Origin: Roseomonas sp.
GTDB lineage: Bacteria; Pseudomonadota; Alphaproteobacteria; Acetobacterales; Acetobacteraceae
Direction: 5' to 3'
Assembly: GCA_020249865.1 (NCBI GenBank)
Contig: JADCEV010000057.1
Location: forward strand, 1 to 64,000
Length of the DNA: 64,000 bases
In this document: positions 28,142 through 37,423 of the stretch, one piece after another
Numbering within the stretch: position 1 is the stretch's first letter
Layout: each line of letters starts with the position of its first letter
Notes under the pieces: generated by a model
What the model was told of the DNA's origin: nothing
The model's input: only the letters and a program-made list of their open reading frames with translations
Database searches by the model: none
Program-made: the position numbers and the translations under genes

Positions 28142-29688
28142 GCGCGACGCAGAACTCCGGCGCACCTGAGGCGCCGAAAACCGCCATGCAGCGTATCCTG
28201 GATACGGTGGAACGCGTTGGCAACCGCGTGCCGCATCCGGTGATGATCTTCGTCTATCTGATCATTTTCGTGGTGCTGCTCTCGGCCCTGTTGTCGCTGC
28301 TTGGTGCCAAGGTCACCTATCAGGCCTATAACCCCGCCACCGGCAAGATTGAGGAAGCAACCACCGCTGCCCGAAGCTTGCTCACCATTGACGGCATCCG
28401 TTTCATGTTCACCGGCGTGGTGCCTAATTTCATGGGCTTCAATGCAGTTGGCGTGATCATTGTTGCCATGGTGGGCGTTGGTGTGGCGGAAGAAGCCGGA
28501 CTGGTGAAGGCGTTGATCCGGAAGCTGGTGATTGTGGCGCCACCGAAGCTGCTCACCTACATTCTTGTTTTTGTCGGCATTGTTTCATCCATTGCGGCGG
28601 ATGCGGGCTATCTGGTGCTGATCCCGTTGGCGGCGGCGGCCTTCATGTCTGTCGGGCGGCATCCCTTGGCGGGCCTCGCCATGGCTTTTGCCGCGGTCGC
28701 TTCCGCCTTCATGGTCAATGTGATGATTGTGCCGGTGGATGGTATTCTGACCGAAATCACTAATGACGCGGCGCGGCTGGTCAATCCCAATGCGTCCATT
28801 GATCTTGCGGCGAATGTCTGGTTTTCCATCGCGTCCGTCGCGGTGCTGACGGTGCTGATTGGCGTTATCACTGAACGGGTGATCGAACCGCGCCTTGGCG
28901 CCTATACCGGTGATTATCAGGTGCCTGGTGAGAACGTGCTCTCCGATGAGGAATATAAGGGCCTGCGCGCCGCACGGAATGCCTTGTTTGGCGTGCTGGC
29001 CTTTATCGGCCTTTTGACGCTGCCGCCGGGCGCACCTTTGCGCAACCCGGAAACCGGCGCGATCATCGGGTCTTCGCCTTTTATGGGCAGTCTGATTGTT
29101 TCCATCGCGCTGATCTTTTTGGTCTGCGGCGTTGCCTATGGCCGTACTGCCGGCACCATGCGCACAGCGGGTGAGGCGATTGCCGCCATCCAAAAATCCA
29201 TTGGCGCGCTGGCGGGGCTGATCCTGCTGCTGCTGGTCATCAGCCAATTCATTGCCATCTTCAATTATTCGAACATGGCCACATTGGCGGCTGTTTCCAT
29301 GGCGGATTTCCTGGAAAAGCTGAACCTGCCAACGGTTGCGCTGCTGATCGGCTTTGTCATTGCGGTCTTTGGCATTGACCTGATCATCACGGCAGCCGTG
29401 GCAAAATGGGCGATTTTCGCGCCGGTCTTTGTGCCGCTGCTGATGCAGCTTGGCGTGGCGCCGGAAGTCGTGCTGGCGGCCTATCGCGTTGGCGATAGCC
29501 CGATGAATTCCATCACGCCGCTCAATGCCTATTTCGCGATGATCGTGACCTTCGCCATCAAATATCAGAAGGATGCAGGTGTGGGCACGGTGATTGCGCT
29601 GATGCTGCCCTATGTCATCGCCATTTCCGTGGTCTGGACTGCGCTTTTGGCGGCCTGGTATATGCTCGGCCTGCCTTGGGGGCTGTAG
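28138..29688 (+). CDS. AbgT family transporter
   Basis: 516 residues with about 11-13 membrane segments, matching AbgT (p-aminobenzoyl-glutamate transporter) proteins: VGNRVPHPVMIFVYL near the start, GFNAVGVIIVAMVGVGVAEEAG, and the C-terminal YRVGDSPMNSITPLNAYF. Known members import p-aminobenzoyl-glutamate in E. coli or export sulfonamides in Neisseria and Alcanivorax relatives. Coupling with a dipeptidase points to uptake followed by cleavage. The ATG overlaps the dipeptidase stop. Confidence 0.94.
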   Translation: MSATQNSGAPEAPKTAMQRILDTVERVGNRVPHPVMIFVYLIIFVVLLSALLSLLGAKVTYQAYNPATGKIEEATTAARSLLTIDGIRFMFTGVVPNFMGFNAVGVIIVAMVGVGVAEEAGLVKALIRKLVIVAPPKLLTYILVFVGIVSSIAADAGYLVLIPLAAAAFMSVGRHPLAGLAMAFAAVASAFMVNVMIVPVDGILTEITNDAARLVNPNASIDLAANVWFSIASVAVLTVLIGVITERVIEPRLGAYTGDYQVPGENVLSDEEYKGLRAARNALFGVLAFIGLLTLPPGAPLRNPETGAIIGSSPFMGSLIVSIALIFLVCGVAYGRTAGTMRTAGEAIAAIQKSIGALAGLILLLLVISQFIAIFNYSNMATLAAVSMADFLEKLNLPTVALLIGFVIAVFGIDLIITAAVAKWAIFAPVFVPLLMQLGVAPEVVLAAYRVGDSPMNSITPLNAYFAMIVTFAIKYQKDAGVGTVIALMLPYVIAISVVWTALLAAWYMLGLPWGL

Positions 29689-29691
29689 TTC

Positions 29692-31506
29692 ATGCATGAC
29701 ATCACCATCATGGCCGCGATCATCATCGCGGCCGTCGTGCTTTTTGTCTGGAACCGCATTCCGGTCATTCTGGTGGCGATGGGTGTCGGCATGGCGCTTT
29801 ACGCGACCGGCCTTGTGACGCTGAACCAGGCGCTATCGGGCTTTGGCGATCCTGCGGTGATGTTCATCGCGACACTTTTTGTTGTGAGTGCCGCGCTGGA
29901 CCGCACTGGCGTTACCGCCTGGGCCGGGCAGATGCTGATCAAGGGCGCGGGGGAGAATAGCCGCACGCGGCTTTTTGTACTGATCGCCCTGCTGGCGGCG
30001 ATGTTGACCGCGCTTATCAGCCTCAATGGCGCGATTGCGGCGCTTTTGCCGGTGGCGGTTGTCTTGGCGCTCAGGCTGCGTCTGCCGCCATCGCAATTGC
30101 TTATGCCGATGGTGTTCGCCGCGCATGCGGGTTCAAAACTGGCCTTGACCGGATCGCCAGTGAATGTGCTGGTGAGTGAGGCCGCGCTGGATGCCGGCGC
30201 GCGCGCCATCGGCTTTTTTGAATTCACCATTGTCGGCATTCCACTTCTGCTTGGTGTTATCACCATCACGCTACTGTTTGGGCGGAAGCTGCTGCCGCAT
30301 CGCGCCGGTGAGACCATGAGTGCGGATTTCAGCCGCCATGCCACCACGCTGGTTGAACAATACCGGCTGAAGGAGGGGTTGTTTCGGTTGCGGCTGCGCG
30401 CCACTTCGCCGCTGATTGGTCAGCCCCTTTCAGCATTGCAGGAAAACACCTGGGGAGGGCTTCGCCTTGTCGCGGTGAATGATGGCGAAACCGGCGACAG
30501 GCTACGCCGCCCCACCATGGCGGAGGGTGATTTCCTGCTTGTCTCCGGTCAGGCTGAGGATGCGGCGCGCCTTGCCACTGAACAGCATTTGGCCTTCCGG
30601 CTTGAAAACAGCGATGAGGATTTGCGCGATAGCCTGTTCAATCGGAGTTCCGGCCTTGCTGAGGTGATGATCCCGCCGCGGTCGGAAATGATCGGACAGA
30701 CCGCCTATCAGGGCATGATTACCGAAAGCGGTGATCTGGTGGTGATTGCCATTCAGCGCGGTGGTGCTGATGTGGGCGCTGAGCCGGTGCAGTTGCAGGC
30801 AGGCGATACCATGTTGTTGCAGGGTACCTGGAAGGCGCTGGATACGCGGCTGGCGGATCCGCAAGTGCTGGTGGTGAATTCGCCCGATACCGTGCGCCGT
30901 CAGGCCGTGCCGCTTGGTGCCGGCGCCTGGACCACGATCGGCGTGCTGGCCGGCATGGTGTTCTTCCTTGCGACGGGATTATTGCCTGGTGCAGTCGTGG
31001 GTATCGCGGCCTGCTTCATTCTGGTCCTGTCGCGCGTCTTGACCGTGGATCAAAGCTATCGCGCGATTGACTGGACAACGGTTATCCTGGTCGCGGCGAT
31101 GATGCCGCTTTCCACCGCCATGGTGCAGACCGGCGCAGCGCAATTGATGGCGGATGGCCTGGTTGCCATGGCGGCAGGTGGCAGCCCGATGATCCTGCTC
31201 GCAGGGCTATTCGTGCTGACTGCGGTGCTTGGCCAATTGATCAGCAACACCGCAACGGCGCTGATCATCATTCCCGTTGGGGTCGCCGCCGCAACTTCCA
31301 TGGGGATTTCGCCGGTGCCCGTGCTGATGAGCATCGGTATCGCCGCCGCTGCCGCCTTCCTGACGCCAATTGCGACACCAACCAACCTTATGGTCATGCG
31401 CCCGGGCGGTTATGCCTTTGGAGATTACTGGAAATTCGGCCTGCCGATGATGATCTGGTTCTTCATTGTCTGCGTCTTCATTGTGCCCTTGATCTGGCGG
31501 TTCTGA
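29692..31506 (+). CDS. SLC13-type permease with two TrkA-C (RCK_C) domains
   Basis: 604 residues. Membrane segments at the N-terminus (about 1-200) include the sodium/anion symporter pattern AAHAGSKLALTGSPVNVLV. A soluble insert (about 205-385) is built from two TrkA-C ligand-sensing domains (SPLIGQPLSALQENTWGG and SEMIGQTAYQGMI regions). The second membrane half ends with IATPTNLMVMRPGGY. Such proteins transport dicarboxylates, sulfate or other anions. Start is 3 bases after the AbgT stop, so it is in the same operon. Confidence 0.92.
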   Translation: MHDITIMAAIIIAAVVLFVWNRIPVILVAMGVGMALYATGLVTLNQALSGFGDPAVMFIATLFVVSAALDRTGVTAWAGQMLIKGAGENSRTRLFVLIALLAAMLTALISLNGAIAALLPVAVVLALRLRLPPSQLLMPMVFAAHAGSKLALTGSPVNVLVSEAALDAGARAIGFFEFTIVGIPLLLGVITITLLFGRKLLPHRAGETMSADFSRHATTLVEQYRLKEGLFRLRLRATSPLIGQPLSALQENTWGGLRLVAVNDGETGDRLRRPTMAEGDFLLVSGQAEDAARLATEQHLAFRLENSDEDLRDSLFNRSSGLAEVMIPPRSEMIGQTAYQGMITESGDLVVIAIQRGGADVGAEPVQLQAGDTMLLQGTWKALDTRLADPQVLVVNSPDTVRRQAVPLGAGAWTTIGVLAGMVFFLATGLLPGAVVGIAACFILVLSRVLTVDQSYRAIDWTTVILVAAMMPLSTAMVQTGAAQLMADGLVAMAAGGSPMILLAGLFVLTAVLGQLISNTATALIIIPVGVAAATSMGISPVPVLMSIGIAAAAAFLTPIATPTNLMVMRPGGYAFGDYWKFGLPMMIWFFIVCVFIVPLIWRF

Positions 31507-31509
31507 AGC

Positions 31510-32517
31510 ATGGCGGGTATCTCGCGCGTCTTGCTTGCTGGCACTGCGCTATTTGCGGCGCTGCCGGTGTTGGCGCAGACGCCAGCACCGCAAGAAGCCG
31601 ATCCTGCCGGCACCTTTGCCTTCCTGCTCGAGAATGACACATTCTCCGGCAATGATCGTTATTACACCAATGGATTTCTGTTTGCCTGGCGCGCGCCTTC
31701 CTATGATCCGCCGGCCTGGCTTGCGGGGCTGACGGAAGGGCCGAACCTGTTCTTCCCAGGCGGCGGTGTGACGCGGTGGGGCCTTAGTTTCGGGCAAAAG
31801 AAATTCACGCCGGAAGATACGCTGGCGACCAATCCGGACCCGAAGGATAGGCCCTATGCCGCCTGGCTTTATGGCGCGGTGACGCTGCATTCCTATACGC
31901 CGCGGGAATTGGGCACGCTGGAATTGCAACTTGGTGTTGTGGGGCCATCGGCGCTTGGCGAATGGGTGCAGAATACCACGCATGACCTGATGCGCATTGA
32001 TCGCGCCTATGGCTGGGATTACCAGATTCGCGATGAACCCGGCATCAATCTGGTGACGAACCGGCAATGGCGGATGAATGGCGAACCCGATTCCGGCGGG
32101 CGGCGATTTGGCCTGGTGCCAAGCCTCGCGGCCAGTCTTGGAAATGTGCATACCTATGCGGCAGCGGGCATGCTGCTGCGTTACGGGACAGAGCTTGAGG
32201 CCGATTTCGGCCCGCCGCGCGTCCGCCCCGTTTCCGCTGGTTCGATTTTCTTCCAACCAACCGGGCGCTTCGGCTGGTATGTCTTTGGCGGCGTTGAAGG
32301 CCGCGCGGTGGCCCGTGATATTTCGCTGGATGGCAATACCTGGCGCGATAGCCGCAGCGTTGACCGCGAAGTGCTGGTGGGCGATGCCAGCCTTGGTTTT
32401 GCGCTGATTTTTTCAAGCACACGCCTGACCGCAACCTATACGATTCGCAGCAAGGAATTCGAAACCCAGCGCGAAGCCTCACAATTCGGCTCGCTCAGCA
32501 TTGCCTTCAGGTTCTGA
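31510..32517 (+). CDS. Lipid A deacylase LpxR family outer-membrane protein
   Basis: 335 residues with signal peptide ending near LPVLAQ. The beta-barrel opens with ENDTFSGNDRYYTNG (Asn42, Asp43), the calcium and catalytic motif of Salmonella LpxR, which removes the 3'-acyloxyacyl group of lipid A. A second conserved site is NTTHDLMRID with His158, followed by GWDYQ. The C-terminus ends in Phe (LSIAFRF) as outer-membrane barrels do. Starts 3 bases after the SLC13 gene, an odd partner for two transporters and a peptidase. Activity on lipid A is inferred from the family. Confidence 0.85.
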   Translation: MAGISRVLLAGTALFAALPVLAQTPAPQEADPAGTFAFLLENDTFSGNDRYYTNGFLFAWRAPSYDPPAWLAGLTEGPNLFFPGGGVTRWGLSFGQKKFTPEDTLATNPDPKDRPYAAWLYGAVTLHSYTPRELGTLELQLGVVGPSALGEWVQNTTHDLMRIDRAYGWDYQIRDEPGINLVTNRQWRMNGEPDSGGRRFGLVPSLAASLGNVHTYAAAGMLLRYGTELEADFGPPRVRPVSAGSIFFQPTGRFGWYVFGGVEGRAVARDISLDGNTWRDSRSVDREVLVGDASLGFALIFSSTRLTATYTIRSKEFETQREASQFGSLSIAFRF

Positions 32518-32658
32518 TTGCTGAGCCGCAATAGGCGCAAGAGAGATACCCTGCACAGCGGCGCGACACTTGGCCAATAGGCGCTGCCCCCGCCAAGGCT
32601 CAAGATAAGATCAAGAATGTCTTGGCGTCATCGCCAATAGACACAGGGGGCATGCAAA

Positions 32659-34248
32659 ATGGGATCAAAATGGGCCGGTGCGGCCGTGCTGGGTCTGATG
32701 GTGGGTGCCTCACCTGCCTTCGCGCAACAGCCCACCATGGAAGAGCTGATGCGGCGCATTGATGCGCTGCAACAGCGCGTGAATGAACTTGAACGCGAAC
32801 GCCGCCCGCAGCGCCCCGCCGCCGTGGCAGCGCCAGCACCTGCGCCCGCACCGGCACCAGCCGCGCCGACACGCGCCGCAGCACCGCGCAGCGCGCCCGC
32901 AGCAGCACCAGCGGCACCAGTCACCGCCGCCGCCGCGCCTGCGCCACGCACGCCCGAGGCTGTGCGCGCCGAGGTGGATGAGGCGCTGCGCGGTAGCCTT
33001 GATGGGCTTGCCATGCGCATTCCGAATACGGATACGACCGTGCGGCTTTACGGCTTTCTCCGCCTGACCGCGTACCGCGATTTCAATGGGCGCAACCCAA
33101 CCGATGCGGCTTCCGTGCAGGGTATTCCTCTGACGGCGAGAAACTCGCAGTCCGGCGATGGCGACATCACCGCACGCAGTTCGCGCTTCGGCTTTGATAC
33201 GCGCAGCGATACCGCTTGGGGCCGTTTGGATACCACCATCGAAGGCGATTTCCGTGGCGAAATCGTGCAAGGCGGTGACCTTGCCTTCCGCATCAGGCAG
33301 GCCTTTGCCGAATTGACGCGCGATGATTGGAGCTACCTGCTCGGCCATACCAATAGCCTCTGGAATGAGGGGCTGACCGAGGCGCTGCACGACGCCACCA
33401 ACCTCAATCAATCCTTCATCCGTCAGGCACAATTCCGTGTTTCGCATCGCTTCGGGGGCAATTGGACCCTGCAAGGATCAATTGAATCCTCCTTCGGCGA
33501 TATCCTCACGCAGGATGGGCCGGCCTTGTCGCCGGTGCGGTTTGATGGCGGCGCCACGCCCGCCTTTGATCAAATGCCCGATCTGCTCGCGCGCCTGACC
33601 TGGCGCGATGGCGCGGAGGAATATGTGCTGCGCGGGCTGTTCCGGCAGCTATCGCTTGAGCCGGATGGCACCACACTGGGTCCAAGGCCAAGCGAAAGCA
33701 CCCCGGGCTGGGGCTTGGCTGCGCATACGCGCCTGCCGCTTGGCAAATGGATTTCTGCCCTCGGCCGGGATGAGCTGATGCTGATGGGCTATTATGGTGA
33801 GGGGATCGGCCGCTATTTCGCCGGCAATACCTTTGGCCAGGGCGGCATTTCCGACATCATCACGGCAACCGGCATGGATTACAGCCTGGAATCCGTGCCG
33901 AGCTACGGCGGCACCATTGGCTATCGGCGGTTCTGGTCTGATTTCGTGCGGAGCACGGTTTCCTATGCCTATGCGCGGCAGGATTTCCCATCCTCCATCC
34001 GCTTCGCAGCCGGATCGAATGGCGCGCTGGCGCGCAACCGCGAAATGCAGCAGGTCATTGCCAATCTGATCTGGAGCCCCTTTGCCGATCGCCCGACCAG
34101 CCGCATGCCCTTTGGCTGGCTTGATCTGGGATTGGAATATGTCTTCAGCCGGCGTGATCTTGAAGATGGCGCGGCAGCGGTCGGTTCAAATGGCGTCGGC
34201 CATGGCATTGCCAATCGCCTGCTGGCCGTTGGCATTGTGCGCTTCTGA
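32659..34248 (+). CDS. DcaP-type outer-membrane porin
   Basis: 529 residues. Signal peptide to PAFAQ, then a short coiled-coil (MEELMRRIDALQQRVNELERERR, about 27-50), a long Ala/Pro-rich linker (about 50-100), and a beta-barrel ending in Phe (VGIVRF). The layout matches DcaP trimeric porins of Acinetobacter, which take up small anionic molecules such as dicarboxylates. Ribosome site AGGGGG at 32645-32650. It follows the AbgT/SLC13 operon after 141 bases and could be the outer-membrane entry for the same substrates. Repeat copy B lies beyond its stop. Confidence 0.88.
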   Translation: MGSKWAGAAVLGLMVGASPAFAQQPTMEELMRRIDALQQRVNELERERRPQRPAAVAAPAPAPAPAPAAPTRAAAPRSAPAAAPAAPVTAAAAPAPRTPEAVRAEVDEALRGSLDGLAMRIPNTDTTVRLYGFLRLTAYRDFNGRNPTDAASVQGIPLTARNSQSGDGDITARSSRFGFDTRSDTAWGRLDTTIEGDFRGEIVQGGDLAFRIRQAFAELTRDDWSYLLGHTNSLWNEGLTEALHDATNLNQSFIRQAQFRVSHRFGGNWTLQGSIESSFGDILTQDGPALSPVRFDGGATPAFDQMPDLLARLTWRDGAEEYVLRGLFRQLSLEPDGTTLGPRPSESTPGWGLAAHTRLPLGKWISALGRDELMLMGYYGEGIGRYFAGNTFGQGGISDIITATGMDYSLESVPSYGGTIGYRRFWSDFVRSTVSYAYARQDFPSSIRFAAGSNGALARNREMQQVIANLIWSPFADRPTSRMPFGWLDLGLEYVFSRRDLEDGAAAVGSNGVGHGIANRLLAVGIVRF

Positions 34249-34292
34249 AATCGCCAGACAATGCCACAGGAAAAAGCCGACCATGGTGGTTT

Positions 34293-34396
34293 GGAGCATT
34301 TTCAAGCAAAGAGGTCACACTTTGCGGCTCGGAAAATGCGACCAAAAAACTGTCTAGGGCGTGTCCAGTGAACGAAGGTGAACGGGACGCGCACTA
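34293..34396. repeat. Structured intergenic repeat, copy B
   Basis: Same two-module layout as copy A. Module 1: GCATTTTC arm (34296-34303) with GAAAATGC (34332-34339), inner stem GCAAAG (34306-34311) with CTTTGC (34320-34325); relative to copy A a C-G pair is replaced by A-T. Module 2: TAGGGCGTGTCC (34355-34366) pairs at 11 of 12 positions with 34385-34396 around a loop containing GTGAACGAAGGTGAAC. It lies between the convergent porin and Do protease genes. Confidence 0.85.
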
Positions 34397-34496
34397 AGCG
34401 TCAGTTCTGCCACCATGGCCGGCCAGGCTGGAAACCGCGGCCCTTGCGGGACGTCTCTGCATGGCGTGCGGTGATGTTTCTCCAGCTTTGGGGTGA

Positions 34497-34524
34497 AGCG
34501 GGTCAGGTCATCACCTGACCCGCT
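34497..34524. terminator. Strong hairpin after the Do protease gene
   Basis: A perfect 12-bp stem, AGCGGGTCAGGT (34497-34508) with ACCTGACCCGCT (34513-34524), and a 4-base loop, 6 bases downstream of the minus-strand Do protease stop. No T-run follows, so it may stabilise the mRNA end rather than terminate on its own. Confidence 0.6.
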
Positions 34525-34530
34525 CAGTCT

Positions 34531-35964
34531 TCAGGCCTGGGCGGCCGGCACGGCGATAAAGGCCGGCTTGCCATCACGCAGGATGCGCACCGCAACCGCA
34601 CCACCCGCGGCATTCGCCTCACGCAGCGCGCGCACCACGGCATCCGCATCATCGGTTGCGGCAGCGCCGACACCCACGATCACATCGCCCCGGCGCAAAC
34701 CAGCTTCCTGGGCGCGTGAATTCGGCTCCACCGCCTGCACCAGCGCGCCCTTGGCATCATTGGGCAGGCGGAGTGATGCACGCGCTTCCGGCGTGATCGG
34801 CGCCAGCGAAACACCAATGCGTGGCGCGTTGGATTCCTCCGCTCCCGCACGGGTGCGTTCCGTGCCGGGCTGCGCAGCGATCTCCACGCGAAGGCTCCGT
34901 TCCGCGCCATCGCGCCAGAGCTTCAGATCAGCCTTCGCACCGGGGCGGAGTTCCGCCACGCTGCGCGCCAGATCACGCGGGTTGCGCACTGGTTTGCTGT
35001 CCAGCGCGGTCACCACATCACCGGGCTGCAGGCCGGCCTTGGCGGCGGGGCTGTCACGTTCCACACCCGCCACAAGCGCGCCGCGCGGGGCTTCGCTGCC
35101 ATTCGCGGGCAGTTTCAGCGCTGCCGCCATGGCCGCATTCACCGGCTGGGTGGAAACACCAATGAAGCCGCGCTCCACCTGGCCTTTCTCACGCAACTCA
35201 GCGACCACGCGCTTCACCATATTGGACGGCACGGCAAAGCCGATGCCAACCGAACCGCCAGTCGGGCTGAAGATCGCGGTATTCACGCCAATCACGCCGC
35301 CATCGCGGGCGAAAAGCGGGCCGCCGGAATTGCCCTGATTGATCGGCGCATCCACCTGAATGAAATCATCATAGGGGCCAGCGCCAATGTCGCGGCCGGT
35401 TGCGGAAACCACGCCCGTGGTCACGGTGCCGGACAGGCCATAGGGATTGCCCATGGCCACCACCCAGTCGCCGGGCTGCGCGCGATCGGAATCGCCCAAG
35501 GCCACGAAGGGCAGCGGTGCGCCGGCTTCCACCTTGAGCAGCGCGATATCGGTGCGTGAATCACGGCCAACCAGGCGCGTGGCCAATTCGCGGCCATCTT
35601 CAAGCTTCACGGTAATGCGGCTGGCGCCATCCACGACATGGTTGTTGGTCACGATGAAACCGGCAGCATCAATGATGAAGCCCGAACCCGTGCCCTGCAC
35701 GCGGCCCTGGCCGGGGTTGGGCATCCCCGCTTCAGCGCGCGGTGCCTTGCCGGCGACATTGATGGTGACAACGGCGGGGCGCACGGCCTTCACCAGCTCG
35801 GCAAAGCCGGCGGCAGGCGCGGCGCGGTCAAGCGTGATGGCCGGGGCCACGGGGGCGGGGGCATTCTGCGCATGCACGGCAAGGCCGGTGAGCGCGGTTG
35901 AGCCAAGCAAAAGGCCGAGCAGCGCATAGCGCGCAGTGCGGCGGGCGGGGCTGGATGTAGCCAT
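34531..35964 (-). CDS. Do family periplasmic serine protease (DegP/DegQ-like)
   Basis: 477 residues from ATG 35964, with GGAG about 10 bases upstream and a signal peptide ending near AVHAQ. Trypsin-like catalytic triad is intact: His109 in NNHVVD, Asp139 in RTDIALLKV, Ser213 in GNSGGPL. Two PDZ domains follow (about 270-360 and 385-470), as in DegP/DegQ. It degrades or refolds damaged envelope proteins. It sits 107 bases downstream of a histidine kinase gene on the same strand, so it is a likely target or member of that two-component operon. Confidence 0.95.
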   Translation of the reverse strand: MATSSPARRTARYALLGLLLGSTALTGLAVHAQNAPAPVAPAITLDRAAPAAGFAELVKAVRPAVVTINVAGKAPRAEAGMPNPGQGRVQGTGSGFIIDAAGFIVTNNHVVDGASRITVKLEDGRELATRLVGRDSRTDIALLKVEAGAPLPFVALGDSDRAQPGDWVVAMGNPYGLSGTVTTGVVSATGRDIGAGPYDDFIQVDAPINQGNSGGPLFARDGGVIGVNTAIFSPTGGSVGIGFAVPSNMVKRVVAELREKGQVERGFIGVSTQPVNAAMAAALKLPANGSEAPRGALVAGVERDSPAAKAGLQPGDVVTALDSKPVRNPRDLARSVAELRPGAKADLKLWRDGAERSLRVEIAAQPGTERTRAGAEESNAPRIGVSLAPITPEARASLRLPNDAKGALVQAVEPNSRAQEAGLRRGDVIVGVGAAATDDADAVVRALREANAAGGAVAVRILRDGKPAFIAVPAAQA

Positions 35965-36070
35965 GTGTTGTTTTCTCCATCTCAAGGGCAGGGCGCTCAT
36001 TCGCTTCGCCTTGACTGCCAAAATGGAGAAAGCCTGCTGTAAAGTCCCGAACGCGAAGCTGAAATGATTT

Positions 36071-37423
36071 TCAGGATCGGGCCTTCGCACCTGAAAGATC
36101 TACTGTCACGCGAAGCCCTGGCGCGGCGTCTGACAATACCGGCGCCGCGCCATGCAACTTCGCCACCGCCGCCACCAGCGCCAGGCCAAGCCCGCTGCCC
36201 GGCGTGCCGCGGCTGCGGTCCAGCCGATAGAAGCGGCGCAGCACGCGCGCGCGTTCTTCTGGTGGCACGCCCGGCCCATCATCGGCCACTACCAGCACCG
36301 GGCCTGCACGCAGGGTCACGCGCAGGGTCTGCCCGCCATGCATCAGCGCATTATCCATGAGGTTCGTGAGCATCTGGCGCAGCAGCGCCGCATCGCCATG
36401 CAGGCGCTGACCGGGTGCGATGTGTACTTCAAGCCTTTTGCCGGCTTCTTCCGCGACAACGGCATAAGCCTCGGCCAGTGTGGTGACGAGCGCAGAAAGA
36501 TCCACCACCGGCGCTTCCCGTGGCGGCAAAGGCGGGCCAGCTTCAAGCTGCGCGATGCGGAGCAGGGCGGTGAAAGTGCCAAGCACCGTATCCAATTCGG
36601 CCAAGGCCGCTTCAAAGGCTGCGCTATCGGCATTGGGGTCGCGCGCGCGCGCGAGTGCGGCTTCCAGCCTTTGCCGCAGACGGGAAAGCGGGCCGCGCAA
36701 ATCATGCGCGACATCCACCGTGACTTGCCGCATGCCCTCAATCAGCGCTTCTTGGCGATCGAGCAGCGTATTCACCGTGCCCGCCAGCCTGTCGAATTCA
36801 TCGGCGCTGCCTGCCAAGGGCAGGCGCCGCGCCAGATCGCCGCGCATCACCTGTTCGGCAGCTTCTGAGACGCGGCGAAGCCGAAATTGCAGCCCGCGCG
36901 CCATGAACAGCCCAAAGCCGAGCCCGATCAGCACCGCCACCGCACCCGCGGCGAGCAGGGTGGTGGCAAGGGTTGAAGCCGTATCCAGCACCGCGCCGAA
37001 TTCAGCCGCGACCAGCAGCGTAAAACCGTTGGAAATGCCGATGCCGAGCGTGCGCACCGGCCCCTCAGGTGCGCGCAGCGTGACAAAACCACGCAAGCCT
37101 GCCGGCGCGCCGGAAAGCCGCGGTGAACCCGCCACGGGCCGCCCATCCGGCAAGCGGAGCTGCACCAGAATGGCGCTTGGCGTGCGGTCCCGCGTGCGGG
37201 CTTCCACCGCGCGCGTTAGGCCAATCATGCCAAAGCGCTGGAAGTCGCCAATCAGCAATTCGGCTTCCGCGCGGATGGTGCTGTCGAGCGCTTCCTCAAG
37301 GGCGGCGGAACTGCGCAGCCAGCCAAGCCCGAGGCCAAGGGCGGAAATGCCCAGAACGCCAAAGGCGGTCAGCAGCGCGGTGCGTAGCGCGAAACTACGC
37401 AGCAGCCGCCCAAGTGCACTCAC
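36071..37423 (-). CDS. Sensor histidine kinase
   Basis: 450 residues, starting at GTG 37423 that overlaps the response-regulator stop (GTGA). Two membrane helices (about 15-36 and 155-178) flank a ~115-residue periplasmic sensor region. HAMP domain about 178-230; dimerisation helix with phospho-acceptor His240 in VAHDLRGPL; ATPase domain with NLMDNALMHGG, DDGPGVP and GSGLGLALV boxes. A classical membrane kinase for the neighbouring OmpR-type regulator. The signal is unknown; envelope stress is suggested by the Do protease downstream. Confidence 0.95.
   Translation of the reverse strand: MSALGRLLRSFALRTALLTAFGVLGISALGLGLGWLRSSAALEEALDSTIRAEAELLIGDFQRFGMIGLTRAVEARTRDRTPSAILVQLRLPDGRPVAGSPRLSGAPAGLRGFVTLRAPEGPVRTLGIGISNGFTLLVAAEFGAVLDTASTLATTLLAAGAVAVLIGLGFGLFMARGLQFRLRRVSEAAEQVMRGDLARRLPLAGSADEFDRLAGTVNTLLDRQEALIEGMRQVTVDVAHDLRGPLSRLRQRLEAALARARDPNADSAAFEAALAELDTVLGTFTALLRIAQLEAGPPLPPREAPVVDLSALVTTLAEAYAVVAEEAGKRLEVHIAPGQRLHGDAALLRQMLTNLMDNALMHGGQTLRVTLRAGPVLVVADDGPGVPPEERARVLRRFYRLDRSRGTPGSGLGLALVAAVAKLHGAAPVLSDAAPGLRVTVDLSGAKARS

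Noticed and set aside
28585-29697. A 370-codon minus-strand frame
   Set aside because: Antisense to the AbgT gene; His/Arg/Gln-rich shadow product.
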